A DNA stretch of 18,033 bases from Poindextera sp035295705 (GCA_035295705.1 DATGIN010000259.1:1-18033); one strand, 5' to 3'; numbered from the stretch's first letter, positions 7,776 through 15,323 are shown. Notes: generated by a model not told the origin, from the letters alone. Made by a program: numbers and translations.

Positions 7776-8711
7776 CTAGTTCCGCATGAACTTCACCAGC
7801 ACGCGCTGGCCGATCAGGAAGGGCGCCGCGTCGGCGCTGACCACGACCTCCACCACACGCTCGTCGACGCGCTCGGACGGGTCGTCGGACTGCAGCTTGC
7901 GGGCCCCGTACTCGTAGGCGCGGCGGATCACCTTGCCTGTGTAGACCTTCGAGGGATCGTCTTCCGGCGTCATCCGCACGCTCTGGCCGATGGCGATGTT
8001 GGAGATCGCGCTTTCCGTCACCTCGGCGCGCACGATGTGCTGGGCGGCCGGCTCGAGGTCGAACATCGGCGTCACGTTGAGCGTCGAGGCGCCGTAGCCG
8101 GGATTGGCGTAGCGGCGCACGATCCGCCCATCCACCGGCGCGCGGATGAACGTCTGCTCGAGGGCGAAGCGGGCTTCGGCGAGCTTGGCGGCGGCTTGCG
8201 ACACCGCGGCGCGCTGCACGCCCAGCACCGCGTCGGCCGTGGCGATGGCGTCGTGGTCCTGGTCGACCTGCTGGCCGGAGACGATCTTCGAGGCCGCAAG
8301 CGGCTCGACGCGCGCGTACTCCCGCTTGGCGGTGGCCAGCTGCACGTCGGTCTGGCCGATCTGCGCGCGCGTTTGCTCCAACGTCGCTTCGGAGGTTTGG
8401 ACAGCCAGTCGCTGAGCGTCGTCTTCCTGGCGCGCGAGGACTTGCCCCTTCCTCACCACATCGCCCTCATTCACGTACACCGCCGAGACGATCCCCGCTG
8501 CGCGGGCGGCGACCGAGATCACCCCGCCCTCGACGTCGGCCTTGCCTTCGGAGACGGCCACGTAGGGCGCCGCCGGCGTCGCGGCCTGCGCCTGCGGCCC
8601 GAAGCCCACGCGGCTCTTCGCGTGCGAAAGCCAGACGCCAGCGAGGGCGGCGGCGACCAGGGCGCCGGCGAAGGCGATCCACGTGACCGGACGGCGGGCG
8701 AGGGCGGGCAT
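7776..8711 (-). CDS. HlyD/DevB-like periplasmic adaptor of an ABC exporter
   Basis: A 311-aa membrane fusion protein. A single N-terminal anchor spans about residues 10-29. The first half of the lipoyl domain follows (GIVSAVYVNEGDVVRKGQVL, 73-92). A helical hairpin of about 95-183 is rich in Ala, Gln and Glu and predicted to be coiled coil. The second lipoyl half is TFIRAPVDGRIVRRYANPG (187-205), and a beta-barrel region with a short C-terminal tail completes it. Such adaptors link an inner-membrane ABC transporter to a TolC-type outer-membrane channel. The start ATG at 8711 lies 3 nt after the TAG of the ATPase gene, so translation is coupled. The set (FtsX-like permease, LolD/MacB-like ATPase, HlyD adaptor) has the composition of DevBCA exporters of cyanobacteria, which export glycolipids. 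No TolC homologue is in the window. Confidence 0.9.
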   Translation of the reverse strand: MPALARRPVTWIAFAGALVAAALAGVWLSHAKSRVGFGPQAQAATPAAPYVAVSEGKADVEGGVISVAARAAGIVSAVYVNEGDVVRKGQVLARQEDDAQRLAVQTSEATLEQTRAQIGQTDVQLATAKREYARVEPLAASKIVSGQQVDQDHDAIATADAVLGVQRAAVSQAAAKLAEARFALEQTFIRAPVDGRIVRRYANPGYGASTLNVTPMFDLEPAAQHIVRAEVTESAISNIAIGQSVRMTPEDDPSKVYTGKVIRRAYEYGARKLQSDDPSERVDERVVEVVVSADAAPFLIGQRVLVKFMRN

Positions 8712-8714
8712 CAG

Positions 8715-9449
8715 CTACGCTCCAACGAGTTCCTTCGCGGCCGGCGCCGACGGGGGCGCAGGCGGGGCGCGGCCGAGGATGCGGCCGTCCTCCAGGTGGA
8801 CGACGCGGTCGGCGAAGGCCTCCAGCCGCGGGTCGTGCGTCACGCAGATCACCGCCGCGCCGTGCTCCTTGGCCGCGCGCCGCAAGAGGCGGGTGACGAT
8901 CTGGCCGTTCTCGCCGTCCAGCGATGAGGTGGGCTCGTCGGCGAACAGCAGTTGCGGCCGCTTGGCGAGCGCGCGGGCGATCGCGACGCGCTGCTTCTCG
9001 CCGCCGGAGAGCGCCTCCGGCCGCTGGTGCAAGCGCTTTTCGAGGCCAACCTCGACCAGGGCCTGCTCCGCCATCGAGCGCGCGGTGCGCTTGGGCACGC
9101 CCTTGTACTTCAGGACGGTCGTGACCTGCTGCAGGGCTGTCAGCGCCGGGAAGAGGTTGAAACCCTGGAAAACGAAGCCGCAGTGGTCGAGGCGAAAACG
9201 GTCGATGCGCCCGCTGGAGCGGCTCCAGAGGTCCTGGCCGAGGGCGGTCACGCGTCCGGCGTCCGGCTTCATCAACCCGGAAAGGGTCGCGATCAGCGTC
9301 GACTTGCCCGAGCCGGAAGGCCCCATGACCATGGTCACCTCGCCGTGCGGCGCCTCGAAGTCGACGCCGCGCAGCACGTCGACGAAGCCGCGGCCCGACC
9401 GGAAGCGCTTGGTGAGCCCGGCGGCCGAGAGGGAGACAGGATCGCTCAT
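8715..9449 (-). CDS. ABC transporter ATP-binding protein, DevA/MacB/LolD-like
   Basis: A 244-aa nucleotide-binding subunit. Walker A is GPSGSGKST (43-51), the Q-loop FVFQGFNLFPALTA has Gln95, the ABC signature is LSGGEKQRVAIARAL (147-161), Walker B with catalytic Glu is LLFADEPTSSLDGE (167-180), and the H-loop is CVTHD (His205). The GF-LFPALTA and EALSGGEKQRVAIARAL sequences place it with the MacB/LolD/DevA group that works with FtsX-like permeases. The ATG at 9449 overlaps the permease stop by four bases (ATGA, 9446-9449), which marks tight translational coupling and supports this start; the longer open frame to 10295 is antisense shadow of the permease. A Pro/Ala-rich tail (about 228-240) follows the core. 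It powers the exporter formed with the flanking permease and HlyD adaptor; the exported compound is not known. Confidence 0.95.
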   Translation of the reverse strand: MSDPVSLSAAGLTKRFRSGRGFVDVLRGVDFEAPHGEVTMVMGPSGSGKSTLIATLSGLMKPDAGRVTALGQDLWSRSSGRIDRFRLDHCGFVFQGFNLFPALTALQQVTTVLKYKGVPKRTARSMAEQALVEVGLEKRLHQRPEALSGGEKQRVAIARALAKRPQLLFADEPTSSLDGENGQIVTRLLRRAAKEHGAAVICVTHDPRLEAFADRVVHLEDGRILGRAPPAPPSAPAAKELVGA

Positions 9450-10588
9450 CTGAGGAGGTCCGCAGGCTGGCTCTTCTTCAGGATGCCGAGCGCCAGCGCG
9501 CCGGAGGCGACCGCGAGGATCATCAGCATCGCCGAGACCCATTCGGCGGCCGGCGCCCGCACCACCAGGGGCAGCCCGATCGACTTCGTCGCCTGCGCCA
9601 CCAGCCAGGTGAGGGCCAGCGTTGCGCCCATGCCGGCGACGCCAACCCAGAACGACAGCTCCACCACGATCAGGCGCAGCGACCACATCGAGATGCCGAG
9701 CGCGCGCAGCGAGGCGAACTCGCGGATGTTGGACAGGATCGCGCCTCTCAGCGTCTGCGAGGTGACGCCGATGCCGATGCCGATCGAGAGCAGGATGAAG
9801 AAGACCAGCAGCACGCCAATGATCTGCTCGGAAAGCAGCGCGGCCTCGTCGTTCTTGTTCAGCTGCGCCTTGGTAAGGGCGAGATAGTCGTTGTGGGAAA
9901 CCGCGTTCAGCGCCGCGACCACCTGGTCGGCGCGCTTGGGGTCGCGGATCTTGACCATCAGCGGTCCGGTCTTCCCGTTCGTGTCGCCGAGGCCGATCTG
10001 CCGCAGCGTGTCGTTCGACATCACGACCGACGGCTGAGTCACGCCCTGGTAGTTGTGCAGGACCGCCGCGAGGCGGACCGTGTGGCGGTTCAACGAGACG
10101 GTGTCGCCGAGCTTGACGCCAAGGCGCTTTAGGTCGGTCTCGTCGATGGCGACGGCGCCCGGCGCGGAGAGCGCCAGCCGCGTGGCGTCGGGATAGTCGA
10201 CGGGCAGCGTAAGCGCCCCGGGCTCGGTGTCGATCGACCAGATCTGCACGAAAGTCTGCACCCGCTGCTCGCCGGGGCCGGGGTTGTTGACCCACTGGGC
10301 GCCGTTGCCCTGCATCGCCTCGACGTCGACGACCTCGGGGTTGAGGTAGATCAACGGGCGGATGCGCTCGGGCAGGCCGTTGCCGCCGTCATTGATGAGC
10401 TGCGGCGAATTGGGCGGCATGACGAAGAGGTCGGCGCGGCTGCGCTCGGTGGTCGCCAGCACCGAGTGCACGATGCCGGTGAAGAGGCCGGTGGTGCCGA
10501 GCACCAGAAGGCCGGAGAAGGCGAGGGCGACGATCGCCGCTAGGTAGCGACGCCATTCGTAGATCAGCGTTGCGAGCGCGAGCGACAC
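9446..10588 (-). CDS. FtsX-like ABC exporter permease, DevC-type
   Basis: A 380-aa permease with the MacB/FtsX topology. One N-terminal membrane helix (about 15-38) is followed by a large periplasmic domain (about 40-250) and three C-terminal helices (about 255-280, 305-335 and 345-370). The segment SNIREFASLRALGIS just after the second helix is the usual cytoplasmic coupling region of this family (REFA-LRALG). The C-terminal KKSQPADLLR matches the P-A-LLR ending common in these permeases. The start is GTG at 10588 with GGGGAG 6 nt upstream. It is the first gene of the exporter operon (permease, ATPase, adaptor, possibly chrA), and the next gene overlaps its stop. The DevC label is a family-level statement; substrates of such proteobacterial systems are mostly unknown. 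The 143-bp divergent region upstream holds a perfect palindrome that may control it. Confidence 0.92.
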   Translation of the reverse strand: MSLALATLIYEWRRYLAAIVALAFSGLLVLGTTGLFTGIVHSVLATTERSRADLFVMPPNSPQLINDGGNGLPERIRPLIYLNPEVVDVEAMQGNGAQWVNNPGPGEQRVQTFVQIWSIDTEPGALTLPVDYPDATRLALSAPGAVAIDETDLKRLGVKLGDTVSLNRHTVRLAAVLHNYQGVTQPSVVMSNDTLRQIGLGDTNGKTGPLMVKIRDPKRADQVVAALNAVSHNDYLALTKAQLNKNDEAALLSEQIIGVLLVFFILLSIGIGIGVTSQTLRGAILSNIREFASLRALGISMWSLRLIVVELSFWVGVAGMGATLALTWLVAQATKSIGLPLVVRAPAAEWVSAMLMILAVASGALALGILKKSQPADLLR

Positions 10589-10659
10589 TCGGCTCTCCCC
10601 GGGGCTTCCAAGCGATTGGACGTTGCGCCGATGAGATCGCGCGGGACCCGGGAACCCAA

Positions 10660-10697
10660 GTTAAATCCCGGTAAGACGGCGCGCTTGTATGTTAAAT
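10660..10697. repeat. Direct repeat GTTAAAT, two copies 31 nt apart
   Basis: GTTAAAT occurs at 10660-10666 and 10691-10697, a spacing of 31 nt (close to three helical turns), in the AT-richer part of an otherwise very GC-rich divergent intergenic region. This could be a pair of regulator half-sites or promoter elements; short length means chance cannot be excluded. Confidence 0.3.
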
Positions 10698-10701
10698 TTC
10701 C

Positions 10702-10714
10702 GACAGAATCTGTC
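10702..10714. promoter_or_regulatory. Perfect 13-bp palindrome with a central GANTC site, possible operator
   Basis: GACAGA-A-TCTGTC is a perfect inverted repeat with 6-bp arms around one base, in the 143-bp region between the divergent exporter permease (GTG at 10588) and the four-helix membrane protein (ATG at 10732). It stands 17 nt upstream of the latter's start, just before its SD, where a bound repressor would block transcription or initiation. The centre is GAATC (10706-10710), a CcrM GANTC methylation site in alphaproteobacteria. No regulator gene adjoins it, so the factor is unknown. Confidence 0.4.
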
Positions 10715-10731
10715 TGGGAGGCCGTCCGAAC

Positions 10732-11229
10732 ATGCTCGCAGGCTTGCTGCCGCCGTCGACCAACGGCGACTACCGTGGCGCGAGCGCCTCGGCCTGGTTT
10801 CTCGCCCTGGCGGCGGTGCTGACGCTAGGCCCGGCGCTGATCCACTCGTTCCTCCCCGACGGCGGCGCGACGAGCATCGCTGGGCTCAAGCTGGGCGCCG
10901 ACCGCAGCGTGGTGATCGGCGTCTTCCGATGGGAGGGGGCGACTCAGCTCGCCCTTGGCCTCGCCATGCTGGCGGTCGCCGTCCGCTACCGGACGCTCGC
11001 GCCGCTGTTCCTGCTCCTCTTGATCGTGGAGGAGGGCCTGAGCGCGCTCCAGGCCTGGGTGCTGACGCCGGCCGGCGGTCATCACCCGCCGGAGCACTAT
11101 GGGGCGCTGGTCGCGACGCCGCTTGCGGTGCTGTTCCTCGCCCTTTCGCTGGCCCCACGCCGTGGGCCGCTCGGCGGGGGCGACGTGGAGGTCGGGCGGC
11201 GTGTTGCGGGGGGTGGGCGCGCGCTCTAG
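10732..11229 (+). CDS. Hypothetical four-helix integral membrane protein
   Basis: A 165-aa protein with four hydrophobic segments, near residues 22-40, 58-82, 88-108 and 122-142, separated by short loops. The sequence between helices one and two contains the polar patch GLKLGADRSVVIGVFRWEGA, and helix three ends EEGLSALQAW. I do not recognise a named family with certainty; small four-helix proteins of this kind are common hypothetical genes in alphaproteobacteria. The ATG at 10732 has GGGAGG 10 nt upstream. The Gly/Arg-rich C-terminus (about 143-165) looks unstructured. It is the first gene of a plus-strand run leading into two APC permeases, with 68 bp to the ATG of the first or 32 bp to its alternative start, so co-transcription is likely. 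No function is proposed. Confidence 0.75.
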   Translation: MLAGLLPPSTNGDYRGASASAWFLALAAVLTLGPALIHSFLPDGGATSIAGLKLGADRSVVIGVFRWEGATQLALGLAMLAVAVRYRTLAPLFLLLLIVEEGLSALQAWVLTPAGGHHPPEHYGALVATPLAVLFLALSLAPRRGPLGGGDVEVGRRVAGGGRAL

Positions 11230-11249
11230 AGCTTTGGCGGCGTCGGCGC

Positions 11250-11264
11250 GGGGAGGCGGCCATC
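11250..11264 (+). promoter_or_regulatory. Strong Shine-Dalgarno facing an ATC codon, possible non-canonical start of the APC permease
   Basis: GGGGAGG (11250-11256) is followed after 5 nt by ATC (11262-11264), in frame with the APC permease. The annotated ATG at 11298 has no SD. Reading from ATC would add 12 residues (I/M-GEAQPQSLRRQ), giving the short polar N-tail usual before the first helix. No ATG, GTG or TTG exists in frame in this stretch. Confidence 0.4.
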
Positions 11265-11297
11265 GGCGAAGCGCAACCGCAGTCTCTGCGACGCCAG

Positions 11298-12659
11298 ATG
11301 AAGCTCACCGGCGTCCTCTTGCTCACGCTCTCCGCGATCACGCCGGCGGCTTCGGTCTACGTGATCCTGCCCGGCGTCATCCAGACGGCCGGCTCCGGGA
11401 CGATCATCAGCCTCGTCGTCGCCAGCGTCGTCGGGCTCGCCATCGCGTTCATCTACGCCGAGCTGGCCTCGGCCTACCCGATCTCCGGCGGCGAATACAC
11501 CTTCTTCGGCCGCACGCTCGGCCCGCTGGTGGGCTTCGCCTACATGGGCATGAACGCCATCTCCTGCGGGTTCGCGCCGGCGGTCCTGGCGCTCGGCGCC
11601 GGCAATTACCTCCGGGCCATATGGCCCGACTTGCCGGTGGTCCCCTTCGCGATCGGCATGTGCGGCTTCGCCACGATCTGCGGCGTGCTCAACATCCGCA
11701 CCAACGCCGTCCTGACGGGGCTCTTCCTGGCCGTTGAGCTGATCGCGCTCGTCGTGCTGGCGGCGCTCGGCTTCCTGCACCCAAGCCGCGGCGTCGCCGA
11801 GCTCGTCGTGCACCCGGTCATCCTCAAGGGCGGCGTGCTCGCGCCGGCGCCGATCGCTGCAATCGGCCTCGCCACGGCGGTCGCCATCTTCGCCTTCAAC
11901 GGCTCCGGCGCGGCGGTCTACTTCAGCGAAGAGATGCACGATGCGCCCAGGCGGGTGGCGCGCGCCATCGTGCTCTCGTTCGTCGTCACCGTCGCATTCG
12001 AGTTCATTCCCACGTTCGCGGTGCTCTTGGGCGCGCCGGACCTGAAGGCGCTGATCGCCTCGCCGAGCCCATTCAGCGACTTTGTCGCCCTCAGAGGCGG
12101 CCGCGCGCTCAACATCGCCGTGAGCCTAGGCGTGGCGCTCGCGAGCGTGAACGCGCTCATCGCCATCGTCCTGGTGTTCGCCCGCTTCTTCTACGCCACC
12201 GGCCGGGACCGGGCCTGGCCGGCGCCGATCAGCTCCGCGCTCACGCGCATCCATCCGCGCCTGCACTCGCCGTGGGTCGCCGACCTGACGGCCGGCGGCC
12301 TTGCTACGATCGGCTGCTTCGTGCCGTTCCATCTGCTCCTGGTGCTGACCGGAACCGGCGTGGTGGTGATGTACGCACTGCTTTGCATCGGGGTCATGGC
12401 CGGCCGTCGGAACGGCTCGACGGCGCACCGCGCCTACCACCAGCCGCTCTATCCTGTGGCGCCTGTGCTCGGCCTCGTGACGCTCGCCTACGTGCTCTAC
12501 ACCGACTGGCTCGATACCGACGTCGGGAGGCCGAGCCTGTTCGCCACGGTCATCACGGCGGCGGTCGCGTTCGCCTATTGTATCGCCATGCGCCGGCGCC
12601 GGGGTCCCGACTGGGACATCACCATCCCGGCCGGGGAAGAACAGCCGGCCGATGCCTGA
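11298..12659 (+). CDS. APC-superfamily amino-acid permease (first of a tandem pair)
   Basis: A 453-aa inner-membrane transporter with about 12 hydrophobic segments. The first helix is followed by LAIAFIYAELASAYPISGGE, the APC helix-2/3 signature (YAEL-S-YP-SGGEY-F). A later conserved run is NGSGAAVYFSEEMHDAPR, like the F-G-E--NP-R motif before helix 7 of APC carriers. Members move amino acids, polyamines or related amines by proton symport or exchange; substrate unknown. The ATG at 11298 is the first canonical in-frame start, but it has no SD and begins right at the first helix. A strong SD faces an in-frame ATC at 11262, which would give 465 aa. The frame is open far upstream (to 10689), but that part overlaps the preceding gene and reads as Arg-rich noise. 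It overlaps the next permease by 8 nt (12652-12659), so the two are translationally coupled. Confidence 0.9.
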   Translation: MKLTGVLLLTLSAITPAASVYVILPGVIQTAGSGTIISLVVASVVGLAIAFIYAELASAYPISGGEYTFFGRTLGPLVGFAYMGMNAISCGFAPAVLALGAGNYLRAIWPDLPVVPFAIGMCGFATICGVLNIRTNAVLTGLFLAVELIALVVLAALGFLHPSRGVAELVVHPVILKGGVLAPAPIAAIGLATAVAIFAFNGSGAAVYFSEEMHDAPRRVARAIVLSFVVTVAFEFIPTFAVLLGAPDLKALIASPSPFSDFVALRGGRALNIAVSLGVALASVNALIAIVLVFARFFYATGRDRAWPAPISSALTRIHPRLHSPWVADLTAGGLATIGCFVPFHLLLVLTGTGVVVMYALLCIGVMAGRRNGSTAHRAYHQPLYPVAPVLGLVTLAYVLYTDWLDTDVGRPSLFATVITAAVAFAYCIAMRRRRGPDWDITIPAGEEQPADA

Positions 12660-14013
12660 CACACCCGTCGACGCGCCCCGGCGGCATCTCGGCGCCGGCC
12701 AGGCCGTGCTGCTGGCGCTCGGCATGATCATGTCGACGGATACGCTGCGGACCGCGCCCACCGTCGCCCAGAGTATCGGGACCTGGCACTTCTATGCGAC
12801 CTGGGTGCTGGGCGGCCTCATCTCGATGATCGGCGCCTTCTGCTACGTCGAGATGGCGACGGCGTTCCCCGACCCCGGCGGCGACTACAACTTCCTCTCA
12901 AAGGCATACGGGCGCGAGGTGGGCTTCCTGTTCGCCTGGTCGCGCTTTGCCATCATGCACACCGGCTGGGTCGCGCTGATGGCGTTCCTGTTCGCCGACT
13001 ATGCCGGCGCGCTGTTCAACCTTGGGCGCCTTGGCCGCACCGGCTTCGCGCTGGCGACGGTCGGCGTGCTGGTGGGGCTCAACCTGCTGCACGTCCGCCG
13101 CGGCTTCCTGACCCAGGCCGGACTGGTGCTGTTGGTCACGCTCGGCTTCGCCGCCGTGGTCGCCGCAGCGATCAAGCTCGGCCTGGCCGGCCAGCTGCCG
13201 CACGCGCCGGCGCCGCCCGCGGTTGCGCCCAGCCTCTCGCAGTTCACCGTCGCCTTGATCTACATCTTCCTCGCCTACGGCGGCTGGAGCGACGCCGCGA
13301 CGCTCTCGGCAGAGGTCAGGAACGACCGTCGCGGCATGCTGGTCGCGATCGTGGGCAGTCTCGCGCTGTTGATGGCGATCTATCTGGCCCTCAACGCCGC
13401 GATGATGGCGGGGCTCGGGGCGGCGGGGCTGGCGAGGTCGACGGCGCCGGCCGCGGACCTCATGGGCATGGCGTTCGGCCCGATCGGGCAATCGCTGATC
13501 GTCGGTGTTGTCGGAGTCTCGGCAATCGCCAGCATCAACTCGACGCTGATCGTCGGCGCGCGAACGACCTACGCCGCGGCGCGCGATATACGCCTGCTCA
13601 ATCCGGTCGGGCGCTGGCACGGCGCGCGCGGCATTCCGGCCCGCGCGGTTCTGGCGGAGGGCGGGTTCGCGATGCTGCTCGTCGTCGCCGGCGGCTTCGC
13701 GCCCAGCGGCTTCAACGCCATGGTCAGCTACATGACGCCCGTCTACTGGCTGTTCATCGTCCTCAGCATGGGGGCTTTGATGATCCTGCGCCGCCGCCAT
13801 CCAGAGGCCTCCAAGCACGCCCGGACGCCCCTCTACCCGCTGTTCCCGGTCCTCTTCATCGCCATAGCGCTCTACATGCTGGTCGGCGGCCTGCTCGATC
13901 TGGGCGTTGGCGCGCTCTACGGCGCCGGCGTGATGCTCCTTGGGGTGCTCCTCTTGCCGCTCATCCGACGAGCGTCCGCACCCGCCGTTGCCGCCACCGA
14001 GCCGCCCGGCTAG
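12652..14013 (+). CDS. APC-superfamily amino-acid permease (second of a tandem pair)
   Basis: A 453-aa inner-membrane permease with about 12 hydrophobic segments and a typical polar N-tail (MPDTPVDAPRRHLGAGQA). The helix-2/3 signature is present as FCYVEMATAFPDPGGDYNFL, and the helix 6 to 7 region as IFLAYGGWSDAATLSAEVRN, corresponding to the F-aY-G-----EV-NP-R motif of the LAT/APC group. The C-terminal part contains RRRHPEASKHARTPLYPLFP, a cytoplasmic loop common in APC proteins (R---P---RP-r-P-yP). It is diverged from its neighbour, so the two may differ in substrate or form a heteromeric or exchange pair; this is inference. The ATG at 12652 overlaps the end of the previous gene in ATGCCTGA, and GGGGAAG lies upstream inside that gene. 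A DUF3617-type lipoprotein gene begins 11 nt after its stop. Confidence 0.92.
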   Translation: MPDTPVDAPRRHLGAGQAVLLALGMIMSTDTLRTAPTVAQSIGTWHFYATWVLGGLISMIGAFCYVEMATAFPDPGGDYNFLSKAYGREVGFLFAWSRFAIMHTGWVALMAFLFADYAGALFNLGRLGRTGFALATVGVLVGLNLLHVRRGFLTQAGLVLLVTLGFAAVVAAAIKLGLAGQLPHAPAPPAVAPSLSQFTVALIYIFLAYGGWSDAATLSAEVRNDRRGMLVAIVGSLALLMAIYLALNAAMMAGLGAAGLARSTAPAADLMGMAFGPIGQSLIVGVVGVSAIASINSTLIVGARTTYAAARDIRLLNPVGRWHGARGIPARAVLAEGGFAMLLVVAGGFAPSGFNAMVSYMTPVYWLFIVLSMGALMILRRRHPEASKHARTPLYPLFPVLFIAIALYMLVGGLLDLGVGALYGAGVMLLGVLLLPLIRRASAPAVAATEPPG

Positions 14014-14024
14014 GGGTTCGCCCC

Positions 14025-14486
14025 ATGCGTTCATTCGTTGTGGCGGCGCTGGCCGCTTCCGCGCTCGCGGCCTGCGGGCCGCCGCCCAAGGTCATCAAGC
14101 CGGCTGAGTTGCCGCACGTGAAGGCGGGCCTCTGGGCGGAGACGGTGAGCGACAACGGCACGACGATGGAGCCGTCCAAGGACTGCTCCGATGGGACCCT
14201 CAGGTTGCCCGGAGCGCTGATGCCGGCGCGCTGCGCCTCCCAGCCGCTGACGACGCTCGACTCGAAGGGCGAGATCGCGGTGGACTGGAGCTGCAGCGCC
14301 GGCGGCATGACCACGATCCTGCACACGACCGTCTCCGGCGATTTCAACGCGAGCTACGCGATCGATTCCAAGACCACGACGACCGCGAGCGGGGGCGCTC
14401 CGCAGGTCACGACCGTGCACGAGACGTTCAAATACCTCGGCCCCTGTCCGCCGGAGTCGGCTGCGCCTGACGCTCCGCCCGACTGA
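14025..14486 (+). CDS. DUF3617-type lipoprotein
   Basis: A 153-aa predicted lipoprotein. A short signal (MRSFVVAALAASALAAC) ends in a lipobox, LAAC, with Cys17 as the lipid-attachment residue. The mature part opens with ELPHVKAGLWAETVSDNGT, the K-GLWE-T start of DUF3617 proteins. It then has the family's spaced cysteines (CSDGT, RCASQ, WSCSAGG) and alternating polar beta-strands (ILHTTVSGDFNASYAIDSKTT), ending in a Pro-rich tail. DUF3617 proteins are common in Proteobacteria, are periplasmic or lipid-anchored, and have no known function. The gene starts 11 nt after the second APC permease with only a modest SD, so it is probably the last cistron of the membrane-protein/APC run. It is convergent with the DUF3828-like lipoprotein gene, 76 bp away, with no clear terminator between them. 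Confidence 0.8.
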   Translation: MRSFVVAALAASALAACGPPPKVIKPAELPHVKAGLWAETVSDNGTTMEPSKDCSDGTLRLPGALMPARCASQPLTTLDSKGEIAVDWSCSAGGMTTILHTTVSGDFNASYAIDSKTTTTASGGAPQVTTVHETFKYLGPCPPESAAPDAPPD

Positions 14487-14562
14487 ACGTCACGCCGAGG
14501 CCGCGTTGGCGTCGCGATCTGCGCGCGCCTCCGACTTCGGGGCTTCCCTAAACGGACGCCTG

Positions 14563-15201
14563 CTATCCCTGTTCGCACTTGCCGGCCGCGTCCATGGTCT
14601 TGGCCGCGCGGAGGCAGGCGTTGTCCTTCGTCAGCTTGGCGCGCAGATCGCCGGCCGAGCTCAGGACGTTGTAGACGCGCCATCCGCTGGGCGAGTCGGC
14701 GAGAACGAACGTCCAGGTCCCCTGCTCCTTGTCGTTGCTGGTCACCGAGACGTCGTAATGCGCGCCGTCCGGCTTGCCTGCCGCGTAGGCGTAAACCGCG
14801 CTCGAGTCCTGGCACTGGCAGATCGGGTCGTAGTCCAGGTCGGGGCCGTCCGCCTTCTCGGCCAGCGCTGTGTTGTCGTCCATCAGCTTCTGCAAGCTGG
14901 GGTCGTAGAAGGTGGCGTCATAGGTCTTGATGAAGGCGTCCTGCGCCTTCTGCGCTGCCGGCGTGTCGGTCGGGCCCCACATCTGTCCCTTCGGCTGGTA
15001 GGGCGCCATCAACCGCGCGACGAAGGCGCTCGGCGTCTCTCCCGTCTGCGACTTCGGCTCGGCCGTGGCTGCGCCGGCGGCGGAGCTCGCCGCTCCCGAG
15101 GCTGCGGCCGAACTCGCGGCGCCGCCCTGCGGCTGGCAGCCGCCGACACCCAGGCTGACCGCGGCCATCGCCGCCAGCCAGCTGACTGGAACCCGCTTCA
15201 T
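14563..15201 (-). CDS. DUF3828-like lipoprotein
   Basis: A 212-aa predicted lipoprotein. The signal MKRVPVSWLAAMAAVSLGVGGC has Cys22 in a VGGC lipobox. A low-complexity Ala/Ser/Gly linker (about 26-47) tethers a globular domain. That domain starts TPSAFVARLMAPYQP and has the pattern ATFYDPSLQKLMDD then LDYDPICQCQDSS. It ends with a strand pair (YDVSVTSNDKEQGTWTFVLA) and DSPSGWRVYNV. This order (P--FV----Y, L--L---, D-DP---QD, then W-i-dv) fits DUF3828 domains, which resemble NTF2-like folds and have no known enzyme activity. The assignment is by pattern recall and moderate. ATG at 15201 is chosen over the 15300 start because GGAGGAG lies 6 nt upstream and a signal peptide follows directly. 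It is 122 bp downstream of the CoA-transferase, with a hairpin between. Confidence 0.75.
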   Translation of the reverse strand: MKRVPVSWLAAMAAVSLGVGGCQPQGGAASSAAASGAASSAAGAATAEPKSQTGETPSAFVARLMAPYQPKGQMWGPTDTPAAQKAQDAFIKTYDATFYDPSLQKLMDDNTALAEKADGPDLDYDPICQCQDSSAVYAYAAGKPDGAHYDVSVTSNDKEQGTWTFVLADSPSGWRVYNVLSSAGDLRAKLTKDNACLRAAKTMDAAGKCEQG

Positions 15202-15270
15202 GCTGAACTCCTCCGCTACGCGCGCTCGCCTGGAGCGCGTCGATCGCTTCCCCTTGAGCGCACCGTAGCG

Positions 15271-15313
15271 CAAAGCCGCCCGCCGCACAGCCAAAGCCAA
15301 GCTTGTGGCGGCT
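15271..15313 (-). terminator. Possible terminator hairpin after the CoA-transferase gene
   Basis: On the minus strand, AGCCGCC (15307-15313) pairs perfectly with GGCGGCT (15274-15280) around a 26-nt interior that can itself pair imperfectly (CCGCCACAAGC with GCTGTGCGG). The stem is followed by only two more T residues. It sits 11 nt past the stop of the CoA-transferase and upstream of the DUF3828-like gene's SD. A weak intrinsic terminator or an attenuating hairpin is possible. Confidence 0.35.
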
Positions 15314-15323
15314 GGTCGAGGTG

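Noticed and set aside
10689..11297. In-frame upstream part of the APC permease frame (about 200 residues)
   Set aside because: It overlaps the four-helix membrane protein in another frame, is low in hydrophobic structure and rich in Arg/Gly/Pro; it is a GC-driven open frame.
14487..14562. Terminator between the two convergent lipoprotein genes
   Set aside because: No stem with a T-tract could be found in the 76-bp gap on either strand.
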